A stretch of DNA of 64,000 nucleotides, taken from Desulfogranum japonicum DSM 18378. Lineage in GTDB: Bacteria > Desulfobacterota > Desulfobulbia > Desulfobulbales > Desulfobulbaceae. This document shows positions 9,628 to 19,295 of this stretch, piece after piece (position 1 is the first letter of the stretch; each line of letters opens with the position of its first letter). Below the pieces are notes generated by a model that was given only the letters and a program-made list of their open reading frames with translations, did no database searches and was not told where the DNA came from. The position numbers and the translations under genes were made by a program. The DNA is taken from NCBI RefSeq assembly GCF_000429945.1, contig NZ_AUCV01000003.1, positions 62,001-126,000 of the forward strand, written 5' to 3'.

Positions 9628-10204
9628 GAACTCCGTCTATCTTGGAAGGTGAGCTGCCTGTGGAGATTTGTAACAATATGCTAAGGAAAGTTTACCAAAA
9701 GATTAAACGGTGAAAAAGGTTTAACTTCTATCTCAAGAGGGGGAGTACTATGAAAAATGCTTGGACGATTGAAAGTTTTACAGTGTTATTGCATACAGAG
9801 CGCAATCTATTGCAATTAGAGAGGGTAAAGATGAGTGTAAATTAAAAAAAGGTTAGGGTTGTCTGTGATAATAGAATGCAATTACTATTGATACTGTGTA
9901 AATTTCATTTTTTACAAACTGCTAGAAGGCCGCCTGAGATACTGATGCAGACGTTAAAATTAAAATTTAAAGATAAAAAATAGAAATGACAGTTCATGAA
10001 TGAAATTGAGTTTTGTTCTGTGGTAAGTTTTAAAAATTACGCTTTAATCGATAAGATAATTGATGATGTATAGATAAATATCAAGTTGAAATGTAATTCG
10101 TGATAAGCGGGGAGGTAAAGATGAAATTGTAAAAAGTATTTCTTGAAGTAAGGGATGCAGTGCTAAATAGTATGTTTTTTATAAAATTATTGTATTGTGA
10201 TATG
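9628..10204. other. AT-rich gene-free stretch
   Basis: About 575 bp upstream of the binding-protein gene and downstream of the methyltransferase, strikingly A/T-rich. It should contain the promoter of the 9627-5675 operon. The only coding-like signals are two tiny reading frames behind good ribosome sites: a 31-codon frame at 9750-9845, and an ATG-AAA-TTG-TAA after GGGGAGG near 10110. I see no hairpin or repeat shared with the rest of the window. Confidence 0.4.
9750..9845 (+). CDS. Possible 31-residue small protein
   Basis: ATG at 9750 follows GAGGGGGAG by about 6 nt, a good ribosome site in otherwise AT-rich DNA. It opens 31 codons (MKNAWTIESFTVLL...) ending at TAA 9843-9845. No family is recognised and no membrane segment is clear. 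It may be chance; the ribosome site is the main support. Confidence 0.22.
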   Translation: MKNAWTIESFTVLLHTERNLLQLERVKMSVN

Positions 10205-10885
10205 CTACCGTATAAATTTTAGAATATGACCCTTGAATTTTTCTTTTAAATATCCAGAAGTGTTATTTGCCTTGTGACAACTATAGTAATATCCCATTTT
10301 TTTCATGATAGAGCATAGTTTGTTTTTACGGCCTCTTCCAGGATCAACAATAATAACTTCGCATGCTGGTTTTGAATGTTTTTCTATAAAATAAGAAAGT
10401 AGTTCAACATGACAGTCTTCATACAGGAGGTCGCTTCCAATTATTAAATCAAAAAGGCCAAGTTGATCATTTTTATCGGACCAGCCAACTCGTTCAAAAG
10501 CAATGTATTCTCCTTCATTAAGTAGCGTATTCCTCTGTAAAAATTTCTCTACTTCTGGATGATAATCTGTCGCGGTAATATCTGCATGTTTTTTGTTTAA
10601 GAGTAAACTTGAAAGTGCTATACCGCATCCAACTTCTAGTATCCTTTTTGAACCAAAATCGTAGTTATTAATAAAATGAGCAAGAACTAATCCTGAAGGC
10701 CAAATAACGCCAAATATAGGCCAAAGTGCTGATGAAATCCCAACTTTATCAGCAATTCCAGCTGGATCGTGAAATTGTTGTCTATCGCGTAAGGTACAAA
10801 GATGGATATCTGTTTCTCCAAACTCTAACGTTTGGTAACGCAAGCGAACACCTGTCATTGACTCACCTGGAGATAACTTTCGCAA
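10205..10885 (-). CDS. Class I SAM-dependent methyltransferase (METTL/lysine-methyltransferase-like)
   Basis: 226-residue Rossmann-fold methyltransferase. Motif I is RILEVGCGIALSSLL at about 80-94, the acidic motif II follows (ATDYHPEV), and a motif resembling IIGSDLLYEDCHVELL marks the Methyltransf_16 group. That group includes protein-lysine methyltransferases; the substrate here is unknown. An alternative start is Met 10 (MTGVRLRYQ). The start codon lies only 5 bp from one end of the MITE at 10891-11040, so either the promoter is inside the element or the element disrupted an older upstream context. It is AT-rich compared with most genes here. Confidence 0.8.
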   Translation of the reverse strand: MRKLSPGESMTGVRLRYQTLEFGETDIHLCTLRDRQQFHDPAGIADKVGISSALWPIFGVIWPSGLVLAHFINNYDFGSKRILEVGCGIALSSLLLNKKHADITATDYHPEVEKFLQRNTLLNEGEYIAFERVGWSDKNDQLGLFDLIIGSDLLYEDCHVELLSYFIEKHSKPACEVIIVDPGRGRKNKLCSIMKKMGYYYSCHKANNTSGYLKEKFKGHILKFIR

Positions 10886-10890
10886 TGCTG

Positions 10891-11040
10891 GCTAAGAGTC
10901 TGTCGGAGAATGCTCTTTTTTCCCATATTTGTGTTGTTTTCAGAAAATCAATGCTCGCAATATCAACTGTATGGCTGTGCTTTATTTCCTGAATATACCT
11001 TAATCTGAGAAAAAATAGCTTTTTCCGACAGACTCCTAGC
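10891..11040. mobile_element. MITE-like element, family R2, copy 1
   Basis: 150-bp element bounded by imperfect 23-bp terminal inverted repeats sharing AGTCTGTCGGA (10896-10906 and its inverse near 11025-11035). The interior is repeated at 50701-50801 with about 80-85% identity by eye (shared words CTCGCAAT, CAACTGTATGG, TAATCTG, CAGACTC). It has no coding capacity. Two related copies 40 kb apart, plus terminal repeats, indicate a non-autonomous mobile element. Confidence 0.65.
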
Positions 11041-11124
11041 TTGTAGAAGTATAATCTACTGAAAATCTGTCTTGGAATAGAGCCTATTACAAGCAGACCG
11101 CTCTAAAGCGTACAAAGGATATTG

Positions 11125-12720
11125 CTATATCTTACCTCTTTGAGCTTCAGAAATGCGGTTTGCAGAGCGTCTTCTTTGCCTGCTTTGCTGAATATTTGTC
11201 TTGTTGCTCTTTGGTTGTTTTAATTTCTGTATACTGGCTGGTGGGGTTAACATATTTTCTTCCGGAACGACACACTCCAGTTCTTTGCCAATATATTCCT
11301 CAATATCAGGAAGGTAGAAAGAATCTTCTTCACAGGCAAAACTTATAGAAGTCCCAAGCGCACCGGCCCTTCCTGTTCGCCCAATTCGGTGAACATAATT
11401 TTCCGGTTCATACGGCAAGTTAAAGTTGACCACATAGCTGACACCTTCGATGTGAATGCCTCTTGCTGCGACATCAGTAGCGATAAGCACATTAACTTTA
11501 CCAGTTCGAAATCTCTCCAGTCGTTTGCCACGCTTACGTTGGGGAACATCTCCCGAAAGAAGACTGCAACGGATATTATGGCCTTGGAGGTTTTGGCTAA
11601 GGGTTTTCGCCTCATGCTTTTGATTGGTAAAGATGATGATTTTTTCATCGAGGTTGCTGATAATAAGGTTATATAAAACGCGATATTTTTCTTCCGTAGT
11701 TACCAGGTAGACAATTTGTCCAACTGTATCAACAGTCAATTGTTCTGTGGGGATATCTATGAACTCAGGTTTTCGGCACCATTGGAAGGCAAGCTGCTTA
11801 ACAGCTTCCGTAATGGTGGCGGAAAACAGCATGGTCTGGCGCAAGTTTTTTTCTCGTACCTGACCGATAATTCGCCGAACATCAGGGATAAACCCCATGT
11901 CCAGCATTCGGTCAGCTTCATCGATAACCATGATCTCACACTGATCAAGCTTGATGATGTTTTTGCTCACAAAATCCAGTAACCTTCCAGGAGTGGCTAC
12001 TATAATATCGTTTGTATTATAACGGGCCTGGTCCAGTTGTTTCTGGTAGTCTTCTCCACCATAAACTGCCAGAATGTTCAGAGAAGTATATTTGGCTAAT
12101 TGGCGGCCATCGTTGGCAATTTGAATGACCAACTCTCGCGTCGGTGCTATCACCAGGGCTCTGGGTTTTGCAGGATTTAATGATACAGGCTGGCTAGTTT
12201 GGTTGAGCAGGCGGTTAATGATAGTAATGAGAAAGACCGCACTTTTGCCAGTCCCGGTGTTCGCTTTACCTACCATATCACATCCCTTTAACGTAATCGG
12301 GAGGGATTTCTCCTGAATCGGGGTGCAATATTTGTAGTTAAGGTCAGCAATGGCATGCATAACTGCGTTGGAAAGGCCGACATCGTGAAATCTGGTCTTG
12401 TCTGGGATTGGTCTAATGTCATAACCAGCAGGATCCCAAATTTTCATCCGTTGATTTTTTTTTGCTGGTAAGGGCTGAGGTTTAGCATGCAACCCGGAAG
12501 TTTCCAGTAAATAATCAGTAAGGTTTTGGCTGGTTGTTGGAAGGGGTGTGACGTGTCCATGTGCTACAGGATGCTCCCCGGTTTTCGGAAAAGTTATGGG
12601 TGCATTATTAGGTGCAAAATGGTTCGATTTGTTGATATGTTTACCTCCAAGAATTTTGAATTGTATACAGAAAAATAAGTTTGTCTCCAGGGCTATGAGC
12701 ATGTTTTTGAGTAAGCTCAA
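11125..12720 (-). CDS. DEAD-box ATP-dependent RNA helicase (RhlB/RhlE-like)
   Basis: RNA helicase of up to 531 residues with two RecA domains. Motifs in order: the Q motif (YKYCTPIQEKSLP), Walker A (ANTGTGKS), PTRELVIQ, TPGRLLD, DEAD (VIDEADRM), SAT, the C-terminal TDVAARGIHIEG and HRIGRTGRAG. The tail is Lys/Arg-rich (RQRRRSANR), as in RNA-binding helicases. The N-terminal ~100 residues before the Q motif are low in conservation. The best ribosome site (GGAGG, near 12648) is followed 7 nt later by an in-frame ATC rather than ATG, so the true start between 12640 and 12720 is uncertain. It stands alone, without an obvious operon. Confidence 0.88.
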   Translation of the reverse strand: MSLLKNMLIALETNLFFCIQFKILGGKHINKSNHFAPNNAPITFPKTGEHPVAHGHVTPLPTTSQNLTDYLLETSGLHAKPQPLPAKKNQRMKIWDPAGYDIRPIPDKTRFHDVGLSNAVMHAIADLNYKYCTPIQEKSLPITLKGCDMVGKANTGTGKSAVFLITIINRLLNQTSQPVSLNPAKPRALVIAPTRELVIQIANDGRQLAKYTSLNILAVYGGEDYQKQLDQARYNTNDIIVATPGRLLDFVSKNIIKLDQCEIMVIDEADRMLDMGFIPDVRRIIGQVREKNLRQTMLFSATITEAVKQLAFQWCRKPEFIDIPTEQLTVDTVGQIVYLVTTEEKYRVLYNLIISNLDEKIIIFTNQKHEAKTLSQNLQGHNIRCSLLSGDVPQRKRGKRLERFRTGKVNVLIATDVAARGIHIEGVSYVVNFNLPYEPENYVHRIGRTGRAGALGTSISFACEEDSFYLPDIEEYIGKELECVVPEENMLTPPASIQKLKQPKSNKTNIQQSRQRRRSANRISEAQRGKI

Positions 12721-12986
12721 ATGTAGGAATACCGTGGTTTAGATATGCCAGTATAATGTGCAGCCAACTCTAAGCTTTTCATATGCACGCTATTTTCCAA
12801 TGTAAGTAAGTGGTCAGAATGAACTTCTATGTTGGCGAACAACGCTGGAGAAAACGAAGTTTACGAGGACTACAGAAAAGGACATTACTTTTATTTTAGA
12901 ATATAGTATTACACAATACACGATTGTGTGCTTAATGCAAACATTATTGATAAATATTTTTATGAAAACAAAAAGCTACTAACTCG

Positions 12987-14177
12987 TTAATTGCGTTTGA
13001 GAATCCATAAGTCTCCGGTTAACCACTCATCATCCTCCAATCTCAATGGAGCTGATTCTTGTGACACTATCCGCCAGCCGGTTTTCAAGGCAGTTTGTTC
13101 AATATATTCTGGCGAATAGGCAAAACGTCCGGTTGGTTGCAATCGATACTGCGTTCCATTCAAATGTTCAGTGGAGCAACAAAATAAGGCTCCTGGTGTG
13201 GCAATGGTGCCAGCAAGAGAAAGAATTGGTACGAGATCACCTATATAAACAAAAACATCTGTTGCAAGAAATAAATCGTACGTTTCTTCTGTTGTTGTCA
13301 TGTGATGGACAATAGAATCTTGATAGATTTGAGCATAACACTTTTTATCTATCGCGTGAGCTATCATATCTTCTGAAAGATCCACCCCATCAAGAACATG
13401 AACCATTTTTTTAAATACAATACCACTCAGGCCCGTACCACATCCAAGATCCAAACCGTGTAGGCAGTAAGCCCCGCGTGCATCGCTACGATTTAGACAG
13501 TCATATAGCTGTTGTGGATTGTCATAACCTAGCTCAACAACAAGATCTTGTTCAAACTCACTGGCATAACTATTAAAGACGTCATGTATATAAGCGTCGG
13601 GTGCATGGTCTAAGTGAACACCCTGCAATGCTGCTAACAGATAACGAATCGACTCGTTTTGAGGTTGTTTTTCAAGAATTTGTTTGTAGTACATAATGAC
13701 CAGATCATGGTCTCCAGCTCTGTAATGAATATCTGCAATGTTGTGGATTGCAGGTACATAGGCTGGATTCAAGGTAAGGGCGCGTTGATAGCAGCCAATG
13801 GCTTGATCGTCGTCATATTGGTCGCGATAACAATTACCGAGACAGAAAAGACTGTCAAAATGATTTGGCTCTATGATTAAGAGACGTATATGGGTAGCGA
13901 TGGCCGCTGCATAATCTCCAGTTTTTTTTTGACAAAGAGCGAGGTTAAAAAGAGTGTCAGTGTCCTCAGGTTCAAATGAGGCAGCTAAAGAGAATTCGTT
14001 GATTGCATGATCGAATTCATCCTGTTGAAAATAGATTAGCCCAAGGTTGTATCGTAATGAAGCATGGTCGGGGTGAAGTTCAATGAGAAGCAGATACTGC
14101 CGACGGGCTTCCTGTAAAAGGCCTTTATCATGGGCAGTGCAGGCCAGCTCAAAAGACCTTTGAGATATTTCATCCAT
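12987..14177 (-). CDS. TPR-repeat protein with C-terminal SAM methyltransferase domain
   Basis: 396 residues. The first ~190 are five to six tetratricopeptide repeats (pattern such as YNLGLIYFQQDEFDHAI and FNLALCQKKTGDYAAAI). The rest is a class I methyltransferase with motif I LDLGCGTGLSG (about residue 246) and the following acidic GVDLSEDM. This architecture (TPR plus Methyltransf_11/25-like) is widespread in proteobacteria and often annotated only as a methyltransferase; the target, probably a protein or small molecule docked by the TPR region, is unknown. Start MDEISQRS. It is monocistronic, with 266 bp to the helicase gene. Confidence 0.88.
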   Translation of the reverse strand: MDEISQRSFELACTAHDKGLLQEARRQYLLLIELHPDHASLRYNLGLIYFQQDEFDHAINEFSLAASFEPEDTDTLFNLALCQKKTGDYAAAIATHIRLLIIEPNHFDSLFCLGNCYRDQYDDDQAIGCYQRALTLNPAYVPAIHNIADIHYRAGDHDLVIMYYKQILEKQPQNESIRYLLAALQGVHLDHAPDAYIHDVFNSYASEFEQDLVVELGYDNPQQLYDCLNRSDARGAYCLHGLDLGCGTGLSGIVFKKMVHVLDGVDLSEDMIAHAIDKKCYAQIYQDSIVHHMTTTEETYDLFLATDVFVYIGDLVPILSLAGTIATPGALFCCSTEHLNGTQYRLQPTGRFAYSPEYIEQTALKTGWRIVSQESAPLRLEDDEWLTGDLWILKRN

Positions 14178-14662
14178 TGAGGGCTATCCGTTGATATCGT
14201 TTGTATAGGGGTATAGGGTGAGAAAAACGAAATGTTCTCTATACCATTCTGGTTGGAATAACGCTCTTGTGAAGCGATTATTTTTAATTGTTTCTATCTT
14301 GTGGAAACTTGTTTCAGCACGTTATGGGTGAATAATACCTGTAATATTTGATATTTACTCAAGCCTGTATAATTGAGATTACTCCTGTTTATGCGTAACA
14401 AAAGACAAAATTTGTTGCGTATATGCACCGTACCTCCAAGTTCAGGGCGATAATGGCGTAGAATATGAGGAGGTTTCCAATCCCCTGGCGGAGGATCTGG
14501 TGTATGAAATCTATCTTGTAAAAAACAGTGCTGATGGTATTCTTTTTTTCAGAGATATTGATCTATTCTCCCATCCGGTAAGAATCGTCGCCTAGGTGAC
14601 GGCGAAAATCTATTTACTTTATAATCAATCATGGCAGTACGGATAGATGCTCCATAAAGGGA
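14178..14662. other. Intergenic region between divergent genes
   Basis: 485 bp between the TPR-methyltransferase (minus) and argA (plus), so it should hold both promoters. Apart from the gene-remnant-like frame at 14373-14595, I see only a near-palindrome GTCGCCTAGGTGAC at 14588-14601. No ARG-box-like operator could be recognised with confidence. Confidence 0.35.
14373..14595 (+). pseudogene. Possible gene remnant upstream of argA
   Basis: A frame open for about 74 codons without any ATG, GTG or TTG near its left end, terminating at TAG 14593-14595. Its last ~45 codons read like real protein (YAPYLQVQGDNGVEYEEVS, then LVYEIYLVKNSADGILFF). It could be the 3' end of a degraded gene. No family is recognised, and chance cannot be excluded at this length. 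Confidence 0.25.
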
Positions 14663-15994
14663 TTGGACACTAGTGTGAATATTACAAAAGACCCGTTTCT
14701 GGAGTGGTTCAGGAATGTTTCTCCTTATTTTCACGACCATCGGGGAAAAACGATTGTCATTATGATTCCTGGAGACTGCCTCTCGCAGGGAATGTTTTCA
14801 GGCATAGTGAGCGACCTTGCCATCCTGCATGCCCTAGGGGTTCGCCTTGTGCTGGTCCATGGGGCTCGCCTGCAGATAGATGAGGAACTGCATCAGAAAG
14901 GTTTTGTCTCAAAATTTCATAAAGGCGTTCGAATAACAGAACGAGAGCATATCTCCTCTATCATGAAAGCGGTTGGATCGGTTCGCTGGCAAATTGAGGC
15001 GTTATTCTCAAGCGGTTTGCCCAACTCGCCCATGTATGGTGCCAAAATCAAGATTCGCAGCGGGAATTTCATCACCGCCATGCCGAAAGGGATAATTGAT
15101 GGTATCGATCATCAGATGACCGGCAAAGTAAGAAGCGTGGACGGTGGTGCTATTAATGATATTCTTAAAGAAAATGGAATTGTACTTCTTTCTCCACTTG
15201 GGTATTCAATCACCGGTGAAGTCTTCAATCTTTCCTTTGCTGATATAGGGATCTGTGTCGCCAGCACAATAAAAGCCGATAAGGCTATCATTTTTAATGA
15301 TGACGGGGCTATTTATGACAGAGACAACAAGCTATACAGGGAGCTTACCCTTGCCCAGTGCAAAGAGTTTCTTGATGGCAGTGATCTGCATGCTCCAAGC
15401 AATTCCTATTTTTCTCTGCGAGCCTGCTATTCTGTATGCCAAAGAGGTGTTCCCCGTGCCCATATCATCTCTTCACGTGACGACGGTTCTTTACTTAAAG
15501 AACTCTACACGAGGGATGGTGACGGCACCATGGTATACAGTGACAGTTATGAGGTGGTCAGGCAAGCGCAGTTGGAAGATGTGAGCGGAATAATCAACCT
15601 CATTTCTCCGCTGGAGCAGAAAGGCGTTCTCGTTAAACGTTCAAGGGAAAAGCTGGAAAACGAGATCGACTATTTTGCGATCCTGGAAAAAGACAGCCTG
15701 GTTATTGGTTGTGCCGCCCTCTATCCCATTGAAAAGTCAAACGCCGGTGAGCTTGCCTGTGTGGCCATCAGAAAGGAATATCAGAAAGCAGGCCTTGCTC
15801 CTATCCTGCTTGCCTATGTTGAAAAGCTGGCGGCTTCTCGTAATATCACTGAAATATATACGCTGACAACCCGGACCGCCCACTGGTTTCTTGGGCAAGG
15901 TTTTGTCGAAGTAGAAGTAGATGCGCTTCCTGCAAGCCGAAAGGCTCTTTATAATTATCAGCGAAATTCAAAGGTATTTTGTAAGAAGCTTTAA
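14663..15994 (+). CDS. argA: N-acetylglutamate synthase (amino-acid N-acetyltransferase)
   Basis: Catalyses acetyl-CoA + L-glutamate to N-acetylglutamate, the first step of arginine synthesis. The 443 residues equal the length of classical ArgA and show its two domains. An amino-acid-kinase-like N-terminal domain (about 25-290; IVIMIPGDCLSQG, LVLVHGARLQID) binds arginine for feedback. A GNAT domain follows (about 300-435; VAIRKEYQKAGLAPILL as the acetyl-CoA loop, LTTRTAHWFLGQGF). The start is TTG 14663, directly after AAAGGGA, or GTG 14675, which has better spacing. It stands alone on the plus strand. Confidence 0.9.
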   Translation: MDTSVNITKDPFLEWFRNVSPYFHDHRGKTIVIMIPGDCLSQGMFSGIVSDLAILHALGVRLVLVHGARLQIDEELHQKGFVSKFHKGVRITEREHISSIMKAVGSVRWQIEALFSSGLPNSPMYGAKIKIRSGNFITAMPKGIIDGIDHQMTGKVRSVDGGAINDILKENGIVLLSPLGYSITGEVFNLSFADIGICVASTIKADKAIIFNDDGAIYDRDNKLYRELTLAQCKEFLDGSDLHAPSNSYFSLRACYSVCQRGVPRAHIISSRDDGSLLKELYTRDGDGTMVYSDSYEVVRQAQLEDVSGIINLISPLEQKGVLVKRSREKLENEIDYFAILEKDSLVIGCAALYPIEKSNAGELACVAIRKEYQKAGLAPILLAYVEKLAASRNITEIYTLTTRTAHWFLGQGFVEVEVDALPASRKALYNYQRNSKVFCKKL

Positions 15995-16096
15995 AAAATT
16001 TTCTCCATCAGCTAACTCACTTAAAACCCTTGAGGGCCAGAGTGCAATAGATTCTTCTTTGTTACTTCCTTGATGTAACCAGTTACCCCAATACCC

Positions 16097-18973
16097 TTAT
16101 TCTTTGCGGGAGCCAGAATCAGGCTCAGCGCCACCTTGGTCAGCGGCTTGGGTGAACCTGGTGAGGTCCTGCAAAGTATCCTCCAGTTGCTTCAGTGCCT
16201 CTGAAGCATCTTGGAATCGTTTTTCTCCCAGTGCGTTGAGGTATGTCTCAAATGCAGTATTCGCCTGGGTGGCGAGATCCTGTATCGTGGGCTGTTGCGT
16301 TTCTGCGGGGCTTGCCATATCCGGGCGGAGGATTTGTTTATCGAAGAGTTTCTGCAATGCTTTATCAAAAGTTTCCGCATAGCTGAGCCGGTCCCCCTGC
16401 ATCAGGGCGACCAGGCGTAGCTCCGGATAAGCCGCTGTCTCTGCCTGCAGGTAAATGGGTTCTACGTAGAGCAGGCTGTCTTCCACTGGAATTGCAAGCA
16501 CGTTGCCGCGGATTACCCTGGAGCCTCTTTGGTCCCAGAGGGTTAATTGGCCGGAGAGAAATCTGTCCTGATCAATTTTTGTTTCCACCTGTTGAGGCCC
16601 GAGTACCCGTTTTTCTTTTGGGAACATGTAAGCAAGCAATCTACCGTATTGCGCACCGTCACACATGGCTGCAATCCAGCCGATGGATACCTGGCGATTT
16701 TTTGGAGTAAACGGCAGCATGAGAACGAATTCCGGATGATCTGATCCCGGTAATTCCCATAAGATATAGTAAGGCTCGACAGGTTTTATCGAACCGGAGT
16801 ATTTTTCCGTGGCACGTACCCAAAGATCTTCCTGATTATAAAAAACCGCTGGCTCGGTCATGTGATATTTTGCATAAACCAGTCCCTGGAGCAGCAACAT
16901 GTCTGTGGGGTATCGGACATGGCGCTGCAATGATACTGGCATGGCATCTGTCGTTTTGAACATATTAGGAAAAATATTCTGCCAGGTTTGGATGAGCGGA
17001 TCCTTGTCATCATATATATAGAAATCCACTGATCCTTCATAGGCATCAATGACTACTTTGATGCTGTTACGCACATAATTGCTTCCCCGGAATCTTGCCA
17101 GTTTTCTTTTGGCAAAAGAATCATCATGATAGATTGTGCTGTTGTTTTCATTGGAAAGGAAGCGTTCACTATATGGAAGATATGCAGATGAAGTGTAGGC
17201 ATCAAGTATCCAGTATAATTTACCTTCAGCCAATACAATATAGGGATCGTCGTCAAATTGAAGAAAGGGAGCAAGCTTCGAGGCTCGTTTTTCGATTTGT
17301 CGGTGAAAAAGTATACGGCTCTCAGCAGTGGGATAACCGGAAAGAAAGAGACGTATCCCATCAAATTTCCATCCATACAGAAATTTGCGCCACAAATTGC
17401 TTAGTTTGACCCCCCCAGACCCCTGGTAGCGGGTATAGGCGTTTTTTTCACCTGTGGGGAAATCAAACTCTTTTTCTTTGGTATTTACCAGCACAGGTGT
17501 GTTGGTAAGCTCTCCGTAATAAATTTCCGGTCGTTGTATTTCCAGTTCGGGATGGGGGCTGTGGGGTGGGATATCGCGGATGAGTAAATCTGGCAGACCC
17601 TGTTCTGTAAAGGTGCTTACGTTGGTCATGGTCATGCCGTATCCATGGGTATATTTAAATCTTTTGTTTACAAAAGTCTGGCTTTTGACCGGGATATTTT
17701 CAAGTTCCAATTCCCTGGCTGAAACCATGACCTGTGAATATCTCCCATCTATAAGGTAACGATCAATATCCACGCCGTGAAATTCGTAATAGAGACGTAT
17801 TTCCTGGAATTGTTTAAAGACCGCTTTTAATGCATTGTAATCCCATAGGCGCACGTTATCAAAAATAGTTCTATTACGTTCGACCATTGCAGGGGTAAAA
17901 ATATCAGCAGCAGGGAATTCCTTCTCTTCAACATTGTGCAGACGAAATCCATGTCGTGTCATGCGGATATTGTGGGCAATATAGGGACGTTCAAATGTAA
18001 TTTCGTTGGGTTCAACTGCCAGGCGCTGGGTCGCCATTGGTAGGATTTTGAGTATAGCCAGATCAAGCAAAACCACGCTCACAAAAGAACCTATGGTAAG
18101 CAGGTAATGAGCTTTGGAAAATGAAAATTTATTCTGCAGGATTGCGATAACTTTGTTTCGTAGAAAGGAAAAACCCATAAGTATTGCTAAAGCTGTCAGA
18201 AACAGCAACATTACGGTCAGGGCAGGTAGCCTTATGTGTATATCCGTCCAACCCGGGCCGGTAATGGCCCCCATTTCTGAATACATGAGTTGAAATCGTT
18301 GCAGGTAGGTCGCATAGGCAAAGACAATAAATAAAAATGTCAAAGATTGATATATTGCGCCACTGTTGGATGTGTTCAGGTCGGGGATGAGCTTTACGTG
18401 TTCCCCATGCTGCTGTATCTGAATAACATTTGCACAGTTTGTAACCAGACAGATAACTGCAAGCAGGAAAAGAAAACCTTTGAGTGAATCCTGGAGAGGC
18501 AGGGTAAAAAAGTAAAATCCCACAGGCTTATGAAAAATGGGATCAGTCATCTCTGTGGGAACAGCATGCAGAAAGCGAAGAATGTTTGCCCAGTTTTCGT
18601 TACCCCAGATGATCCCGGCAAGCGAGGCAAGAATTAACGCCGCAAGACGAAAATATTTTTTCTTCGTGGAATACCCCCGGGTAAAGAAAAAGACCAGACC
18701 CGCAGCTATACTGAAGCCCACTGTTCCAGCTATGAGTCGTACCCAGAAGACATCCCAGAATCTTCGGCTGTATCCCAGGCTTTGAAACCAGAGCATCTCC
18801 CCCCAGAAATCCATGAACCAGAAAAATACCGCGGTTCCTGTCGTTGCCAGTACCCCTGTGAGGAGAAAAGAGAAACGGCGCTGTTTAACCCCCACGATAA
18901 AAATAAAGAGGCCGATGCCCATCAGGAAAAGCATTAATGCTGTGTACATGATTACCTCGCTGCCTGATTGCAA
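16097..18973 (-). CDS. UPF0182 family large membrane protein
   Basis: 958 residues matching the UPF0182 family (DUF-type, usually 900-1,000 residues, function unknown). The N-terminal third has seven hydrophobic segments (for example 10-27, 36-53, 77-95, 105-120, 155-175, 205-225, 255-275). A large extracytoplasmic domain follows, with family-typical stretches such as YTHGYGMTMTNVS and IRDIPPHSPHPELEI. The C-terminal ~100 residues are Glu/Gln-rich helix. It starts with ATG 18973, upstream of a hydrophobic stretch. Convergent with argA; only ~100 bp separate the stops. Confidence 0.88.
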   Translation of the reverse strand: MQSGSEVIMYTALMLFLMGIGLFIFIVGVKQRRFSFLLTGVLATTGTAVFFWFMDFWGEMLWFQSLGYSRRFWDVFWVRLIAGTVGFSIAAGLVFFFTRGYSTKKKYFRLAALILASLAGIIWGNENWANILRFLHAVPTEMTDPIFHKPVGFYFFTLPLQDSLKGFLFLLAVICLVTNCANVIQIQQHGEHVKLIPDLNTSNSGAIYQSLTFLFIVFAYATYLQRFQLMYSEMGAITGPGWTDIHIRLPALTVMLLFLTALAILMGFSFLRNKVIAILQNKFSFSKAHYLLTIGSFVSVVLLDLAILKILPMATQRLAVEPNEITFERPYIAHNIRMTRHGFRLHNVEEKEFPAADIFTPAMVERNRTIFDNVRLWDYNALKAVFKQFQEIRLYYEFHGVDIDRYLIDGRYSQVMVSARELELENIPVKSQTFVNKRFKYTHGYGMTMTNVSTFTEQGLPDLLIRDIPPHSPHPELEIQRPEIYYGELTNTPVLVNTKEKEFDFPTGEKNAYTRYQGSGGVKLSNLWRKFLYGWKFDGIRLFLSGYPTAESRILFHRQIEKRASKLAPFLQFDDDPYIVLAEGKLYWILDAYTSSAYLPYSERFLSNENNSTIYHDDSFAKRKLARFRGSNYVRNSIKVVIDAYEGSVDFYIYDDKDPLIQTWQNIFPNMFKTTDAMPVSLQRHVRYPTDMLLLQGLVYAKYHMTEPAVFYNQEDLWVRATEKYSGSIKPVEPYYILWELPGSDHPEFVLMLPFTPKNRQVSIGWIAAMCDGAQYGRLLAYMFPKEKRVLGPQQVETKIDQDRFLSGQLTLWDQRGSRVIRGNVLAIPVEDSLLYVEPIYLQAETAAYPELRLVALMQGDRLSYAETFDKALQKLFDKQILRPDMASPAETQQPTIQDLATQANTAFETYLNALGEKRFQDASEALKQLEDTLQDLTRFTQAADQGGAEPDSGSRKE

Positions 18974-19295
18974 TTACCGGAAGACAGAGATGCACGACCT
19001 GTAACCCGTGCACTGTACAATCTTATTTATATCTTATGCACGAATACCTTTTCCTCCAACCTTGTCTGTAAGCAAAATGTAGTAACGGGTGTATGTTAAG
19101 GTGGCTTGAAAATACTACCCACCATTGCTTTTTGTTAATGGTGTTATACTGTTTAAGAGATGTTGTACCGATTTCCCCTCAAATCAACATCCCCACCCAT
19201 GTGTATCGATTCTACCAGGGGACAATGTTATTCTGGGGCTTGTAGTTGTATTGGCTGAGAAATGCTTTGCAATGACGAATCAACAGGAGCGCATT
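18974..19295. other. Divergent promoter region
   Basis: 322 bp between the UPF0182 gene and the YeeE/YedE pair. A 6-bp inverted repeat TGCACG (18991-18996) / CGTGCA (19007-19012) lies 18 bp before the UPF0182 start. No riboswitch-like fold or shared repeat was found. Confidence 0.3.
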
